DNA of 64,000 nt from an uncultured Paracoccaceae bacterium (GTDB lineage: Bacteria; Pseudomonadota; Alphaproteobacteria; Rhodobacterales; Rhodobacteraceae): positions 124,001 through 188,000 of the forward strand of contig CATOSU010000004.1 in assembly GCA_951812615.1 (NCBI GenBank), in the 5' to 3' direction. Below the pieces are notes generated by a model. That model was not told the DNA's origin. It worked only from the letters and a program-made list of their open reading frames with translations, and did not search any database. Numbering within the stretch: position 1 is the first letter of the stretch; each line of letters opens with the position of its first letter. Position numbers and translations under genes: made by a program. Below are positions 1 through 8,745 of this stretch, in pieces.

Positions 1-72
1 ACAGCCCGGGGCGTTCACCCGCCGTGTTCTGGAATTCCTTCAGGCTTGAGCCTTCAAACAGGTGGAAAAAAT

Positions 73-552
73 TTGGCAGTCGTGAGAGAAAAACCGATCT
101 GGAACTTCAACGTCACCGGCGGTCAGCGCAGCAGTACGCAGTCCGTTGCAACCGCTCGCGGCAAAAGCGTGATCATCGACGAACCGGTCCAGCGCGGCGG
201 AACCGACGAAGGCCCGATGCCCGTCGAGTACGTGTTCATGGGGCTTTTGGGATGCACCCACGTCATTTCGAACAAGCTGGCCAAGGCGAACGGGATCACC
301 TTCACGTCGATGGATATCGACATCAAGGTGACCATGGACAGCCACGGCACCCGCCTGATCAATCCGATCGATGTGCCGTTTCCGGAAGTCACCCTGTTCA
401 TCACCGCTGACTATGAAGGGCCGCGTGAAGGTGCGCTTCAGGTGGTCGAAAAGCTCAGGCATCATTGTGCCGTTTCCATGATGCTGCAGCAGTCAGGGAC
501 GAAAGTGCGCGAACACTGGACCCTGAATGGCGAAGAACTTCAGTCCGCCTGA
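73..552 (+). CDS. OsmC-family protein
   Basis: OsmC/Ohr-fold protein of about 159 residues. This family reduces organic hydroperoxides or has related thiol chemistry in the cytoplasm. The two family cysteines are visible: one in GLLGCTH (about residue 61) and one in LRHHCAVS (about residue 132). The frame is open from a TTG at 46, but AGGTGG at 60-65 sits 7 bases before the TTG at 73, so I prefer that start; a GTG at 82 is also possible. It stands alone on the + strand, with 158 bases before the next gene. The family is clear; the substrate is not known, and a detoxification role is inferred only from the family. Confidence 0.85.
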   Translation: MAVVREKPIWNFNVTGGQRSSTQSVATARGKSVIIDEPVQRGGTDEGPMPVEYVFMGLLGCTHVISNKLAKANGITFTSMDIDIKVTMDSHGTRLINPIDVPFPEVTLFITADYEGPREGALQVVEKLRHHCAVSMMLQQSGTKVREHWTLNGEELQSA

Positions 553-710
553 CGGGTGGCGCGGAACGGCCGGGAGGGGCTGAAATTGTCCACGTTACGG
601 CAGTTGATTGACAGGATCGCGACCGGCCTTTGCGTTGCTGACGCCGGGCTGTCGATGGCTTCCGTGCGGTTCATTCCGGGGTGTCCGGGACGGGTGAAGG
701 GCAGCGTGCA

Positions 711-1643
711 ATGCTGATCCAGATGCTCAACATTGTCGGACCGATCGCGCTGATTACCCTGATCGGATACATATTGGGCCGGTCATCGGTCGGGCTGCAT
801 TCCAAGACCCTGAGCAGTCTGGTTCTGCTGGTGGCGACGCCGGCGTTGGTTTTCAGCACGCTGACCTCCATGAATGTCGGGCTCGGAACCATTGGTCAGA
901 TGGCGACAGCGGCGTTGCTGTGTATCGCCATTGCCGGGGGGCTGGCGCTGGTCGGGCTGAAGGTGCTCGGGGCATCGGTCCGCAGCTTTCTGCCCAGCCT
1001 TGCCCTGCCGAATTCCGGCAATATGGGTCTGCCGTTGGTGGTGCTGGCCTTCGGTGCAGAGGGTGCGCGGCTGGGTATTTCGTTCTTTTTCGTGGTCGCG
1101 CTGTTCCAGTATTCGGTCGGGGCGACAATTTCCTCGGGATCGCTGCGGATCGGCGAAATTCTGCAGCAGCCGCTGATCTACTCGGTGTTGCTGGTACTGC
1201 TGATCGCGGCAACCGATCTGCAGGTGCCCGAGATCATCCGCACAACGACGGAAATGCTGGGTGGCATGATGATCCCGGCGATGCTGATCCTGCTGGGCAC
1301 CTCGCTGGCGACGCTGAAGGTTTCCGATCTCCGGCCGGCGGTTGCCGTTGCAATCGGGCGGCTTCTTACCGGGATCGCCGCCGGGCTGGCGGTGAATTAC
1401 ATCCTCGGGTTTTCCGGTGCGGTGGCGGGTATCGTCTTCCTGATGGCGGTAATGCCTTCGGCAATCGTGACTTACGTCTTTGCGGAACGATATGGGCAAT
1501 CGCCGACACAGGTCGCGGGTGCGGTTGTCATGTCGACAGTTCTGACATTCTGCCTGTTGCCGCTGCTGGTCTGGGCGGCGTTGACCATGGCCGACGCGGA
1601 ACCGGCGCCGGCGTTTGGCAATGCGGAGCAGATCAGTGAATAA
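711..1643 (+). CDS. AEC-family (auxin efflux carrier-like) permease
   Basis: Integral inner-membrane protein of about 310 residues with some ten hydrophobic segments, the size and layout of bacterial AEC transporters (malonate/malate carriers such as MdcF, and uncharacterised exporters). Family-like stretches include ALPNSGNMGLPLV in the middle of the protein and the closing segments around VMPSAIVTYVFAERYG. The ATG at 711 is preceded by GAAGG; an upstream GTG at 681 is less well placed. Its last 8 bases overlap the following LysR gene, so the two are probably co-transcribed and the regulator may control this transporter. The substrate cannot be read from the sequence. Confidence 0.85.
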   Translation: MLIQMLNIVGPIALITLIGYILGRSSVGLHSKTLSSLVLLVATPALVFSTLTSMNVGLGTIGQMATAALLCIAIAGGLALVGLKVLGASVRSFLPSLALPNSGNMGLPLVVLAFGAEGARLGISFFFVVALFQYSVGATISSGSLRIGEILQQPLIYSVLLVLLIAATDLQVPEIIRTTTEMLGGMMIPAMLILLGTSLATLKVSDLRPAVAVAIGRLLTGIAAGLAVNYILGFSGAVAGIVFLMAVMPSAIVTYVFAERYGQSPTQVAGAVVMSTVLTFCLLPLLVWAALTMADAEPAPAFGNAEQISE

Positions 1644-2580
1644 CGTCAAGCTTCAGAACCTCAGGTACTTCGTTGCCGTCTACGAACAGGGTTCGATTTC
1701 CGCAGCCGCCCGCAAGGTCAATGCCACCCAGTCCGGCGTGAGCGTGCAGGTCCGCGATCTGGAGGAACAGCTGGGGCTGACCTTGTTCGATCGCGGTTCA
1801 ATGGGTGTAAAACCAACCCGTGCGGGTGACCTGATTTACGCGCGCGCCATCCGGATCCTGCGGGAAATCGGGCGGCTTGGCGATGATGCGTCCGAGCTGT
1901 CAGGGCAATTGACCGGGGAAGTCCGGTTCGGCGTCATGCCGACATTTGCACGCGCGATCCTTGCACCGGTGATTTCAGCCTTTTGTGCTGAAAACCCGAT
2001 GGTCGAGGTGAAGGTGACGGAAGGCTATAGCGCCCAGCTCAATCAAATGGTGCTTGCCGGATCTCTCGATTTCGCGGTTGTCCCAGACGGGATCATACCC
2101 GGCGGGCTGCGGTCCACCTATCTGGATACGGATATGGAGCTGCTCGCCAGCGCCGATCCGGTCGGAAATGGCGAAAGGTCGGTCGAGCTGGCCAGACTGC
2201 CGACTCTGCATCTGGCGCTTCCGGGGCGCAGCAATGCGCGGCGGGTGAAGATCGATCAGCAACTGGCAAATCTTCCGGATGCGGCCCAGACCGTTCTGGA
2301 GCTGGATTCGATGATGACAACGCTCGATCTGGTTCGTCGGGGAGGGTGGTGTTCGATCCTGCCCGGCTGCCTTTGTCTGCCCGATCTGAACGATCCGGCA
2401 ATCCATCTGTACCCGATCGTGCGTCCGGCGATGACCGTGGATTACCTGTTGGTTGAACCGCAGGCCGGTTCCGGCACACCCGCGTCGCAAAAATTCATCG
2501 AAGATTTGTCCGAAGCCATTCGCAGCGCCTGCGGAAAATGCCGGGCACATTTTCGTGGTGGCAACGCCCGCAACACATGA
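1636..2580 (+). CDS. LysR-family transcriptional regulator
   Basis: LysR-type regulator of 314 residues. The N-terminal winged helix is plain (FVAVYEQGSISAAARKVNATQ, then the QVRDLEEQLGLTLFDR region, about residues 8-60) and a periplasmic-binding-protein-like effector domain follows. The GTG start at 1636 lies inside the end of the AEC permease gene, with GGAG 8 bases upstream, so expression is probably coupled to that gene. LysR genes usually control adjacent or divergent genes; no divergent partner exists here, and the next operon starts 161 bases downstream behind GntR-type palindromes, so the likely target is its own transcript. The effector is unknown. Confidence 0.9.
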   Translation: MNNVKLQNLRYFVAVYEQGSISAAARKVNATQSGVSVQVRDLEEQLGLTLFDRGSMGVKPTRAGDLIYARAIRILREIGRLGDDASELSGQLTGEVRFGVMPTFARAILAPVISAFCAENPMVEVKVTEGYSAQLNQMVLAGSLDFAVVPDGIIPGGLRSTYLDTDMELLASADPVGNGERSVELARLPTLHLALPGRSNARRVKIDQQLANLPDAAQTVLELDSMMTTLDLVRRGGWCSILPGCLCLPDLNDPAIHLYPIVRPAMTVDYLLVEPQAGSGTPASQKFIEDLSEAIRSACGKCRAHFRGGNARNT

Positions 2581-2589
2581 GGTGAAATA

Positions 2590-2599
2590 GGTTAACCAA
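2590..2599. promoter_or_regulatory. Half-conserved GntR-type operator
   Basis: The sequence GGTTAACCAA contains a perfect 8-base palindrome (GGTTAACC) and matches the local TGGT-N2-ACCA operator at all but the first base. It lies just after the LysR stop, about 110 bases upstream of two better copies, in the promoter region of the TTT operon. It may be an auxiliary site for the GntR regulator encoded at 13629. Confidence 0.4.
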
Positions 2600-2702
2600 T
2601 CAAGGAAAAAATCGGATGAATATGCGTGAGAAATTGGCGTTTTTTGTTTGGATTTTCTATTATTTGTGTTAAATGGTTTGAAGCTGCGGAATATGCTGAA
2701 AT

Positions 2703-2725
2703 TGGTGAACCAAAGTGGTGAACCA
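2703..2725. promoter_or_regulatory. Tandem GntR-type operators TGGTGAACCA x2
   Basis: Two identical copies of TGGTGAACCA, at 2703-2712 and 2716-2725, have starts 13 bases apart and end 16 bases before the ATG of the carboxymuconolactone-decarboxylase-like gene. TGGT-N2-ACCA is the type of palindrome bound by FadR-subfamily GntR proteins (established for PdhR and LldR-like regulators). Position next to the ribosome-binding site suggests repression of the nine-gene TTT operon. The binding protein, probably the GntR regulator at 13629, is inferred. Confidence 0.65.
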
Positions 2726-2741
2726 AAACCGGGAGGGACCA

Positions 2742-3329
2742 ATGCCGTACATCGCGCCGCTGGCGATTGAGGACACACAGGAAGCGGCCGGAGATATCGC
2801 CTGGCTGGCCTCGGCCACGGGGTTCACGGCGAATTCGATGCTGACCCTGTCGCACCGGCCGGAAATTGCCGAGGCGGTTCTGGGTCTGATCCGGGCGGTC
2901 GTGCGCAACCCGAACGGGACGGTCGATCCCGCGCTGCGCTGGATGGTGGCGCATGTGACCAGCCTGTCCAACGGATGTTCGTACTGCTCCGCGCATACGT
3001 TCAAAAACGGCGCCGACAACGGCGTGCCGCAAGATAAGCTCGACGAAATCTGGTCGTTCGAAACCTCTGATCTGTTTTCAGACGCCGAACGTGCGGCACT
3101 GCGTGTTGCCCTGACCGGGGGGCAGTGCCCGTCTTATGCTACGCCCGAGGACATGGCTGAACTGCGGCGTCATTTCAACGACGCTCAGATCGTCGAAATC
3201 GGCGCCGTGATCGCGCTCTTTGGATTCAACAATCGCTGGAATGCGTTGAATGAAACCGATGTTGAGCCGCAGGTGACCGAGTTCCTCGAGCAGAATAATT
3301 TCCGTGGCCCAAAGGAGATGCGTGAGTGA
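2742..3329 (+). CDS. Carboxymuconolactone decarboxylase (AhpD-like) family protein
   Basis: Protein of 195 residues with the AhpD/CMD fold. The family's redox motif is visible as CSYCSAH (Cys79, Cys82, His85), which argues for a peroxidase-related AhpD-like activity rather than a true decarboxylase. The ATG at 2742 follows a strong GGGAGGG; an earlier GTG at 2715 in the same frame lies inside the operator and is less likely. It is the first gene of a + strand operon leading into TTT transporter genes and is preceded by tandem TGGTGAACCA palindromes. In catabolic operons such proteins often handle reactive intermediates; the role here is unknown. Confidence 0.85.
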   Translation: MPYIAPLAIEDTQEAAGDIAWLASATGFTANSMLTLSHRPEIAEAVLGLIRAVVRNPNGTVDPALRWMVAHVTSLSNGCSYCSAHTFKNGADNGVPQDKLDEIWSFETSDLFSDAERAALRVALTGGQCPSYATPEDMAELRRHFNDAQIVEIGAVIALFGFNNRWNALNETDVEPQVTEFLEQNNFRGPKEMRE

Positions 3330-3408
3330 TTTGAGCCAGGGGAAGTGGGCGCCGGTGTGGTGCCAGAAAGAAGCCGGAATAACCGGTAATCTTCAATGGG
3401 AGGTCAAA

Positions 3409-4515
3409 ATGACGAAGAATTCAAACTCAGGCCTTGATCGCCGCGGTTTCCTTGCCGCGTCGGCTGCGGGGCTTGCTGCGCTGCAAATCACGATACCCGC
3501 ATCGGCCAGAGCCGCCGGGTATCCGGAGCGGCCGATCAGCGTGGTGGTGATGTACGGGGCCGGCGGCGGCACCGACACGATCATGCGCAAGATCGCCGAG
3601 GAAATGGCGAACGCAAAAGGCTGGACCATCAACGTGCTGAACAAGCCGGGCGCGGTTGGCGCGGTGGCCACGCAGTTTGTGCATGGTCAGGCCGCGGACG
3701 GCTACACGATCCTCGGCGGTGCGAATTACAACAAGTTCGTGCGCGTCATGGGGCATGTCGACCTTGTCCCGTGGGAAAACTGGCATTTCTTCCAGGCCGC
3801 CGGCGCAATCGCCAGCTGGTCGGTGCCGGTCGACTCGCCCTTCCAGACCTTCGACGATGTCGTGGCCGCCGCCAAGGCGAACCCGGGCAAGGTATCGATC
3901 TCGACTTCCGGAACGGGCGGTTTGTGGCACGAACTGGCAATGATCGTCGGCTCGTTCGCCGGCATCGAGCTGAAATACGTGCCGTACAAGGGCGGCAAGG
4001 CCGCATCGCTGGCCGGTCTTCAGGGCGAAACCGATATTGCCGGCGGCGGTGTGCACGAACATGTGGATCTGGTTCGTGCCGGCAAGTTCCGCTGCCTGCA
4101 GCAGACCGGCGCCGCGGACATCACGCTTGAAAACGGGGCCACCATGCCCAGCGTTGGCGGGATGCTTCCGGACATCAAGCCGTTCCTGCCAATCGGGGGC
4201 ACATACAACTTCATCGTCAAGCGGGATACGCCGGACGATGTCCTGAGCGAAATCAAGGAAGCCTTTGTTGCCGCTGCCAACTCGGACGGGTTCCGGGAGA
4301 TGATCGACAACAAGTTCTTCTCGCTCGACATCCGCACCGGTGAAGAGGCCGACAAGACCGCCGCCAAGCTGGAGGTGATCACGGTTGATACGTTCAACAA
4401 GTTCGCCGACCAGATCGGGGCGCCGGTGAAATCAGCGGCTGATCTGGGACTGCCAAGCCCGGCAGATTTTGAAAGCTGGTGGCCGCCCGAAGGCTACAAG
4501 CCGCCGTCGATCTGA
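3409..4515 (+). CDS. TTT transporter substrate-binding protein (TctC family), copy 1
   Basis: Periplasmic binding protein of 368 residues of the tripartite tricarboxylate transporter family. It begins with a twin-arginine-type signal (LDRRGFLAA, then a hydrophobic stretch to about residue 36) and the mature start YPERPISVVV is typical of Bug/TctC proteins. GAGGGTD near residue 50 and the ADGYT segment are family features. GGGAGG 6 bases upstream supports the ATG at 3409. It captures an organic acid and passes it to the TctB/TctA pair that follows. A Tat rather than Sec signal is a little unusual for this family. The substrate cannot be predicted. A stable stem-loop follows the gene. Confidence 0.9.
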   Translation: MTKNSNSGLDRRGFLAASAAGLAALQITIPASARAAGYPERPISVVVMYGAGGGTDTIMRKIAEEMANAKGWTINVLNKPGAVGAVATQFVHGQAADGYTILGGANYNKFVRVMGHVDLVPWENWHFFQAAGAIASWSVPVDSPFQTFDDVVAAAKANPGKVSISTSGTGGLWHELAMIVGSFAGIELKYVPYKGGKAASLAGLQGETDIAGGGVHEHVDLVRAGKFRCLQQTGAADITLENGATMPSVGGMLPDIKPFLPIGGTYNFIVKRDTPDDVLSEIKEAFVAAANSDGFREMIDNKFFSLDIRTGEEADKTAAKLEVITVDTFNKFADQIGAPVKSAADLGLPSPADFESWWPPEGYKPPSI

Positions 4516-4536
4516 TCGCCGCTTAACAAGCGAATG

Positions 4537-4563
4537 CCGGTGTCCGGATCGTCCGGGCACCGG
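4537..4563 (+). terminator. Intra-operon stem-loop after TctC copy 1
   Basis: The arms at 4537-4548 and 4552-4563 form a 12-base-pair stem with one G-U pair and a three-base loop (TCG). There is no U-tract, so it is more likely an mRNA-stabilising or partial-termination element than a full terminator. It sits between the binding-protein gene and the small permease gene. Confidence 0.6.
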
Positions 4564-4595
4564 AGGCTAACCTTGTAACTGTTTGATTTTGTGAG

Positions 4596-5162
4596 ATGTC
4601 TGAAAGCAAACCCGCCGGAGTAGAATTCGAAGGTGAAGAACCGGGCAGCGGCTATGCCTCGCCGATGCTGGATCTCGTGGCGACCGCGTTTCTGGTTGTG
4701 GTGTCCGGCGGCTTCATGGTGGCGGCCCTGCGTCTGCCGGTGCCGGGTAATCTGACAACCGCGCCCGGCCTGCTTCCGTTTCTCGTTGCCGCGACGCTGC
4801 TTTGCATGGCGGCGGCTCTGGGCGCGTCCGCGATCAGGCGCCGGCACTCCGGTGCGCGGGCGGCACCGGTCTTCGAAGGGGACAGGGGGTCCCGGCTGCG
4901 GACCCTGTTCCTGGGCGTCGCGGTGGCCTGTTATATCGCCGCACTGCAGGTGTTTGCCTTCCAGGAAAGATTTGAATTTTCAGGGTTTTCCTATCGCCTG
5001 TCCGCGTTTGAGCCGGTCACGGTGATCGCGCTTTCGGCGATCATCCACGTCTTCTGGCGCGGTCCGCTGTCGATCACGGTCTCGGTCTCGGCGGGATGGG
5101 CCTTCATCCTTTCACTGGTCTTCCAGAAGGTGTTCAACATTCCGCTGCCGGGGTCATTCTGA
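4596..5162 (+). CDS. TTT transporter small permease (TctB family), copy 1
   Basis: Small membrane subunit of 188 residues of a tripartite tricarboxylate transporter, with four hydrophobic segments (about residues 25-45, 55-75, 105-125 and 140-180) and an Arg-rich cytoplasmic loop near residue 80. TctB proteins share little sequence, so the call rests on size, topology and position between TctC and TctA. Its stop codon overlaps the start of the TctA gene (ATGA), showing translational coupling. No clear Shine-Dalgarno precedes the ATG at 4596; expression may depend on the transcript from the upstream stem-loop region. Confidence 0.82.
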   Translation: MSESKPAGVEFEGEEPGSGYASPMLDLVATAFLVVVSGGFMVAALRLPVPGNLTTAPGLLPFLVAATLLCMAAALGASAIRRRHSGARAAPVFEGDRGSRLRTLFLGVAVACYIAALQVFAFQERFEFSGFSYRLSAFEPVTVIALSAIIHVFWRGPLSITVSVSAGWAFILSLVFQKVFNIPLPGSF

Positions 5163-6661
5163 TGCTGGAGGGCTTCCTTCTTGCGCTGAACCCGGCCCTG
5201 CTGGCCATGACGCTTGCCGGCGTGTGCCTGGGGATTATCTGGGGCGCTTTGCCGGGTCTGTCCACGACCATGGCCATGGGGCTGCTGATCGGGCTGTCCG
5301 CAGGCATGTCGCAGGACGTGGCCATCACCTTCATGCTGGGGGTCTATACCGGCAGCGTATTCGGCGGTGCGATCTCGGCGGTTCTGATCAACATTCCCGG
5401 CACGCCCGACGCCGTGCCAACGATGATCGAAGGTCATCAGCTGGCACAGAAGGGCGAGGGCGGGCAGGCGCTGGGCATGGCGATCGCGGCGTCGTTCATC
5501 GGTGGCGGGATAGGGATCATCCTATTGATTACTCTGATCCCGCTGATCCTTGTATTCGCGCTGAATTTCCGGTCGTGGGAAATGTTCTGGCTGGCGGTGA
5601 TCGGGATCATGGTGGCCGGATCGATGTCGGCCGGTTCGGTCCCGCTCAAGGGTTGGATTGCCGGGTGGCTGGGTCTGCTTGTGGCGCTGGTCGGGCTGGA
5701 TGCGATCCATGCCGTTCCGCGTTTCACTTTCGGCACCTTCGCGCTTTATGACGGGATTTCCTACGTTGCCATCCTGATCGGACTGTTCGGGCTGGCCGAG
5801 ATCTTCCGCACTCTTCCGGACAAGGACAAACCGACGATCCCGTCGCGGGTCGGCCGTCTGTTTCCGCCGATGGGGCTGTTGGCGAAATACACGCCGTCAG
5901 CGATCCGGTCGGGTGTCATCGGGACCTTTATCGGGGCAATCCCGGGGGCCGGAGCCAACGTGGCGTCGTTTCTTGCCTATGACATCGGTCGCCGCCGGGC
6001 GAGCGACGAAGACAAGGCCAAGTGGGGCAGGGGCAGCTACCACGCGCTGGTTTGCGCCGAAACCGCCAACAACGCCAATATCGGCGGATCGATGCTGCCG
6101 ACGCTGGCGCTGGGAATTCCGGGCAATGCTGCCGCGGCGGCGCTGCTGGCAGCCCTGACGCTGAAAAACGTGATCGTCGGTCCCACCATCGAAATCGACC
6201 ATCCGGGGCTGATCTACTTCATCTACGCGGCCCTGATCATCGCCAACGTGATGATGTACGCTGCGGCGTTTGCGCTGATCGGGCCCTGCGTGAAGCTGTT
6301 CAGCCTGCCGCGCGGCATACTGATGCCGCTGATCCTGCCGGTCTGCATCATCGGGGCCTATTCCGTAAAACTGTCGATGATCGACGTGTGGATCATGTTC
6401 GGGGCGGGTGTGATGGGCTGGCTCTTTTCGATCTTCAAGTTTCCCGTGGCCCCGGTCGTTCTGGGCGTGATCCTGGCACCGCTGGCGGATGAAAACCTGC
6501 GCCGGTCGCTGCTGGTCTTCGAAGACAAATCGCTTGGCCACGTCGTGTCGCAATGGATCGGAACGATCCTGATGATCGCGGTTCTCATCGTTGTGATCGA
6601 GGGTGTTCTGCGGGGCCTGAGGGCCGGCCGGGCAGCCAGGACCACAACGCCAGTACAATGA
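5162..6661 (+). CDS. TTT transporter large permease (TctA family), copy 1
   Basis: Large permease of 499 residues and about twelve membrane segments, the transport channel of a tripartite tricarboxylate system. Family signatures are present: GALPGLSTTMAMGL near residue 30, NIPGTPDAVPTMIEG near residue 80, and AIPGAGANVASFLAYD near residue 260 followed by ETANNANIGGSMLPTLALG. The ATG overlaps the TctB stop. A Gfo/Idh/MocA oxidoreductase gene follows after 18 bases, suggesting that the transported acid is processed by the operon's own enzyme. Length is normal for the family. Confidence 0.93.
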   Translation: MLEGFLLALNPALLAMTLAGVCLGIIWGALPGLSTTMAMGLLIGLSAGMSQDVAITFMLGVYTGSVFGGAISAVLINIPGTPDAVPTMIEGHQLAQKGEGGQALGMAIAASFIGGGIGIILLITLIPLILVFALNFRSWEMFWLAVIGIMVAGSMSAGSVPLKGWIAGWLGLLVALVGLDAIHAVPRFTFGTFALYDGISYVAILIGLFGLAEIFRTLPDKDKPTIPSRVGRLFPPMGLLAKYTPSAIRSGVIGTFIGAIPGAGANVASFLAYDIGRRRASDEDKAKWGRGSYHALVCAETANNANIGGSMLPTLALGIPGNAAAAALLAALTLKNVIVGPTIEIDHPGLIYFIYAALIIANVMMYAAAFALIGPCVKLFSLPRGILMPLILPVCIIGAYSVKLSMIDVWIMFGAGVMGWLFSIFKFPVAPVVLGVILAPLADENLRRSLLVFEDKSLGHVVSQWIGTILMIAVLIVVIEGVLRGLRAGRAARTTTPVQ

Positions 6662-6679
6662 AATAAAGGCGAAATATCA

Positions 6680-7807
6680 ATGGCTTCTGAAAGAAAAGAG
6701 ATCGGACTGGCAATCATCGGATGCGGCACAATCGGGCGCATCCGGGCCGAGCTGGCACGCGCCTATCCCGGCGTGGGCTGGATCGGTTTGTGCGATGTGA
6801 AATCCGATATCGGGCAGAAACTGAGCGAAGACGTTTCGGCCGATTTCTTCACCACCGATTACAGGGAGCTTCTGAAGCGGCCCGAGGTCACGGCAACGAT
6901 CATCGCAACGGACGAAAACTTCCATTTCGATCCGACGATGCTGGCGGTTGAACAGGGCCACGACCTGTTCATCGAAAAACCGCTGGCCACGGATGCACGT
7001 CAGTCGGCACAGATCCACGGCGCGATCGAAGCCGCGGGCGTCGATGCGGTGGTCGGCTATACCCAGCGGTTTCGCCGCCGGTTCCTTGCGATCAAGGAAA
7101 GACTGATCACCGGTCAGATCGGCGACGTGCATTCGGTCGTGACGCGGGCGTTCATGAACCGGATGGTTCCCATCGCCACCACAAGGCGGACACAGGACCG
7201 CGCGACGCTGACCCCGATGGTGGTGTCCGGCACGCATAGTCTGGACATGTCGATGTGGCTGATGGAGGGCAAGACCCCGGTTTCCGTGTTCGCGCAATCC
7301 ACCGATGCCTGCCTCGGCAGCATTGGAACCAAGGATTCCACCTTCGGCGTCTGGACCATGTCGGACGGCACGATCTGGTCGATGAACATTTCATGGGCCT
7401 TGCCCGAGGTCTGGCCCGGCGCCGTCTATGGCATCGAGATCGGGATTGTGGGCACAGAAGGCGTGATCGACGTGGAGGACACGCACCGCGATCTGGTGCT
7501 GGCGACGAACGTGGCGCAGGGCGGCGGATATGTGCCTGACGGGTTCAAGGCCCCGCCGCGGCACGTCGATTTCCTGACCAGCTATCCGCCCGGTGACCTG
7601 CATGACGGTCAGCTTTGGGGCCCGATGCGCGAAGAAACCAACGCATGGTACCAGCGGATTTACACAGGTCAGAGCACACCCCATGCCACGGCTGCCGACG
7701 GGCATCGCAACCTGATGATGACGATGGCGATGGACCTGTCTGCAAAGCGGGGCGAACCTGTCGAATTCCCGGTCGATCCCGACTTGCTGATGCAGGAGCT
7801 CACCTGA
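6680..7807 (+). CDS. Gfo/Idh/MocA-family oxidoreductase
   Basis: NAD(P)-dependent oxidoreductase of 375 residues. The Rossmann motif GCGTIGRIRAELA lies at about residues 12-24 and the family's EKPLA motif, with the conserved lysine, is near residue 95. The C-terminal alpha/beta domain is complete. Members oxidise sugars, inositols or cyclic dihydrodiols; LigC and phthalate dihydrodiol dehydrogenases belong here, so an aromatic-pathway role is possible but not shown. The stop overlaps the start of the next gene (ATGA). A second member of the family lies at 14359, next to the GntR gene. Confidence 0.9.
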   Translation: MASERKEIGLAIIGCGTIGRIRAELARAYPGVGWIGLCDVKSDIGQKLSEDVSADFFTTDYRELLKRPEVTATIIATDENFHFDPTMLAVEQGHDLFIEKPLATDARQSAQIHGAIEAAGVDAVVGYTQRFRRRFLAIKERLITGQIGDVHSVVTRAFMNRMVPIATTRRTQDRATLTPMVVSGTHSLDMSMWLMEGKTPVSVFAQSTDACLGSIGTKDSTFGVWTMSDGTIWSMNISWALPEVWPGAVYGIEIGIVGTEGVIDVEDTHRDLVLATNVAQGGGYVPDGFKAPPRHVDFLTSYPPGDLHDGQLWGPMREETNAWYQRIYTGQSTPHATAADGHRNLMMTMAMDLSAKRGEPVEFPVDPDLLMQELT

Positions 7808-8745
7808 TGGCAATCAAGATCCGCTTCGGTGGTTATCAGGGCGACAATTCGGTGCACACCCGGGGCGCCCGCGTGTTCTGCGATACGCTGCAGCGGATTG
7901 CCGGCGATGCCGTCGAGGTCGAGTTTCGGCAGAACATTGTCGATGACGGGCGCAAAGCCTCCGATCTGCTGTCGATGACCGAGGCGGGTGAACTGGACGG
8001 CTGCTATTTTTCCTCGAGCTACCTTGCCGGGCGGGTTCCTGAACTGGCGCTGTTCGATCAGCATTTCGCCGTTCCCAACCGCAGACAGGCCTATGCCGTT
8101 CTGGACGGATCGCTTGGCCAGAGGCTGACGTCCGAGGTTGCGGAGAACACTGGCTTTCTCGTGCTGGGGTACTGGGACAACGGGTTGCGCCAGATTTCTT
8201 CGGTCGGCACCGCGATACGGTCGCCGGCCGATTGCGCGGGGCTGAAGCTGCGCACGCTGGCCAGCGACGATCATCAGCGCGTATTCCGCGCGCTGGGGTT
8301 CGAACCGGTGACCATCGACGTGCGCGATCTGCCCGATGCGGTCGCAACCGGCCGCGTCGATGCGCAGGAAAACCCGCTGACGAATATCTACAATTTCGGC
8401 CTGCACGATACCCACCGTACGATCACCCTGACGGGCCATCTGCTGGGGGTGGCTCTGGTTCTGTTCAACCGGGCCGCCGTCGAAAGCTGGCCCGAAGATG
8501 TTCGCCGGGTGGTCGAAACCGCGGTTGCCGAAGCCACCGCAGCACAGCGTCGGTTTGCCGAGGAGGATGACGACATTTGCGCGAAGGCTCTGACCGAGGC
8601 CGGGGTTTCCCTGATTGAGCTGTCTGCGGAAGAACACGAAACCCTGGCCGGCGCGGCACGGGCCGAGGTTGACAAAACCCGGCAGCGCTTCGGCGCCGAT
8701 CTGGTTGCGTTGTTCGAGGCTGATCTGGCGGGGGCAAGAGCATGA
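7807..8745 (+). CDS. DctP-family (TRAP-type) solute-binding protein lacking a signal peptide
   Basis: Protein of 312 residues with the TRAP binding-protein fold: the family pattern around LKLRTLASDDHQRVFRALG, with the substrate-carboxylate arginine region, and GRVDAQENPLTNIYNFGL are recognisable. Unlike its relatives it starts directly at the first beta strand (MAIKIRFGGYQ) with no signal peptide. The start is fixed by the ATGA overlap with the oxidoreductase gene, and no upstream in-frame hydrophobic stretch precedes it. No TRAP permease is adjacent; it lies between a Gfo/Idh/MocA gene and a TctB gene, overlapping the latter by 4 bases. It may be a cytoplasmic ligand-binding protein or an isomerase-like derivative; this is inference. 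Confidence 0.8.
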   Translation: MAIKIRFGGYQGDNSVHTRGARVFCDTLQRIAGDAVEVEFRQNIVDDGRKASDLLSMTEAGELDGCYFSSSYLAGRVPELALFDQHFAVPNRRQAYAVLDGSLGQRLTSEVAENTGFLVLGYWDNGLRQISSVGTAIRSPADCAGLKLRTLASDDHQRVFRALGFEPVTIDVRDLPDAVATGRVDAQENPLTNIYNFGLHDTHRTITLTGHLLGVALVLFNRAAVESWPEDVRRVVETAVAEATAAQRRFAEEDDDICAKALTEAGVSLIELSAEEHETLAGAARAEVDKTRQRFGADLVALFEADLAGARA

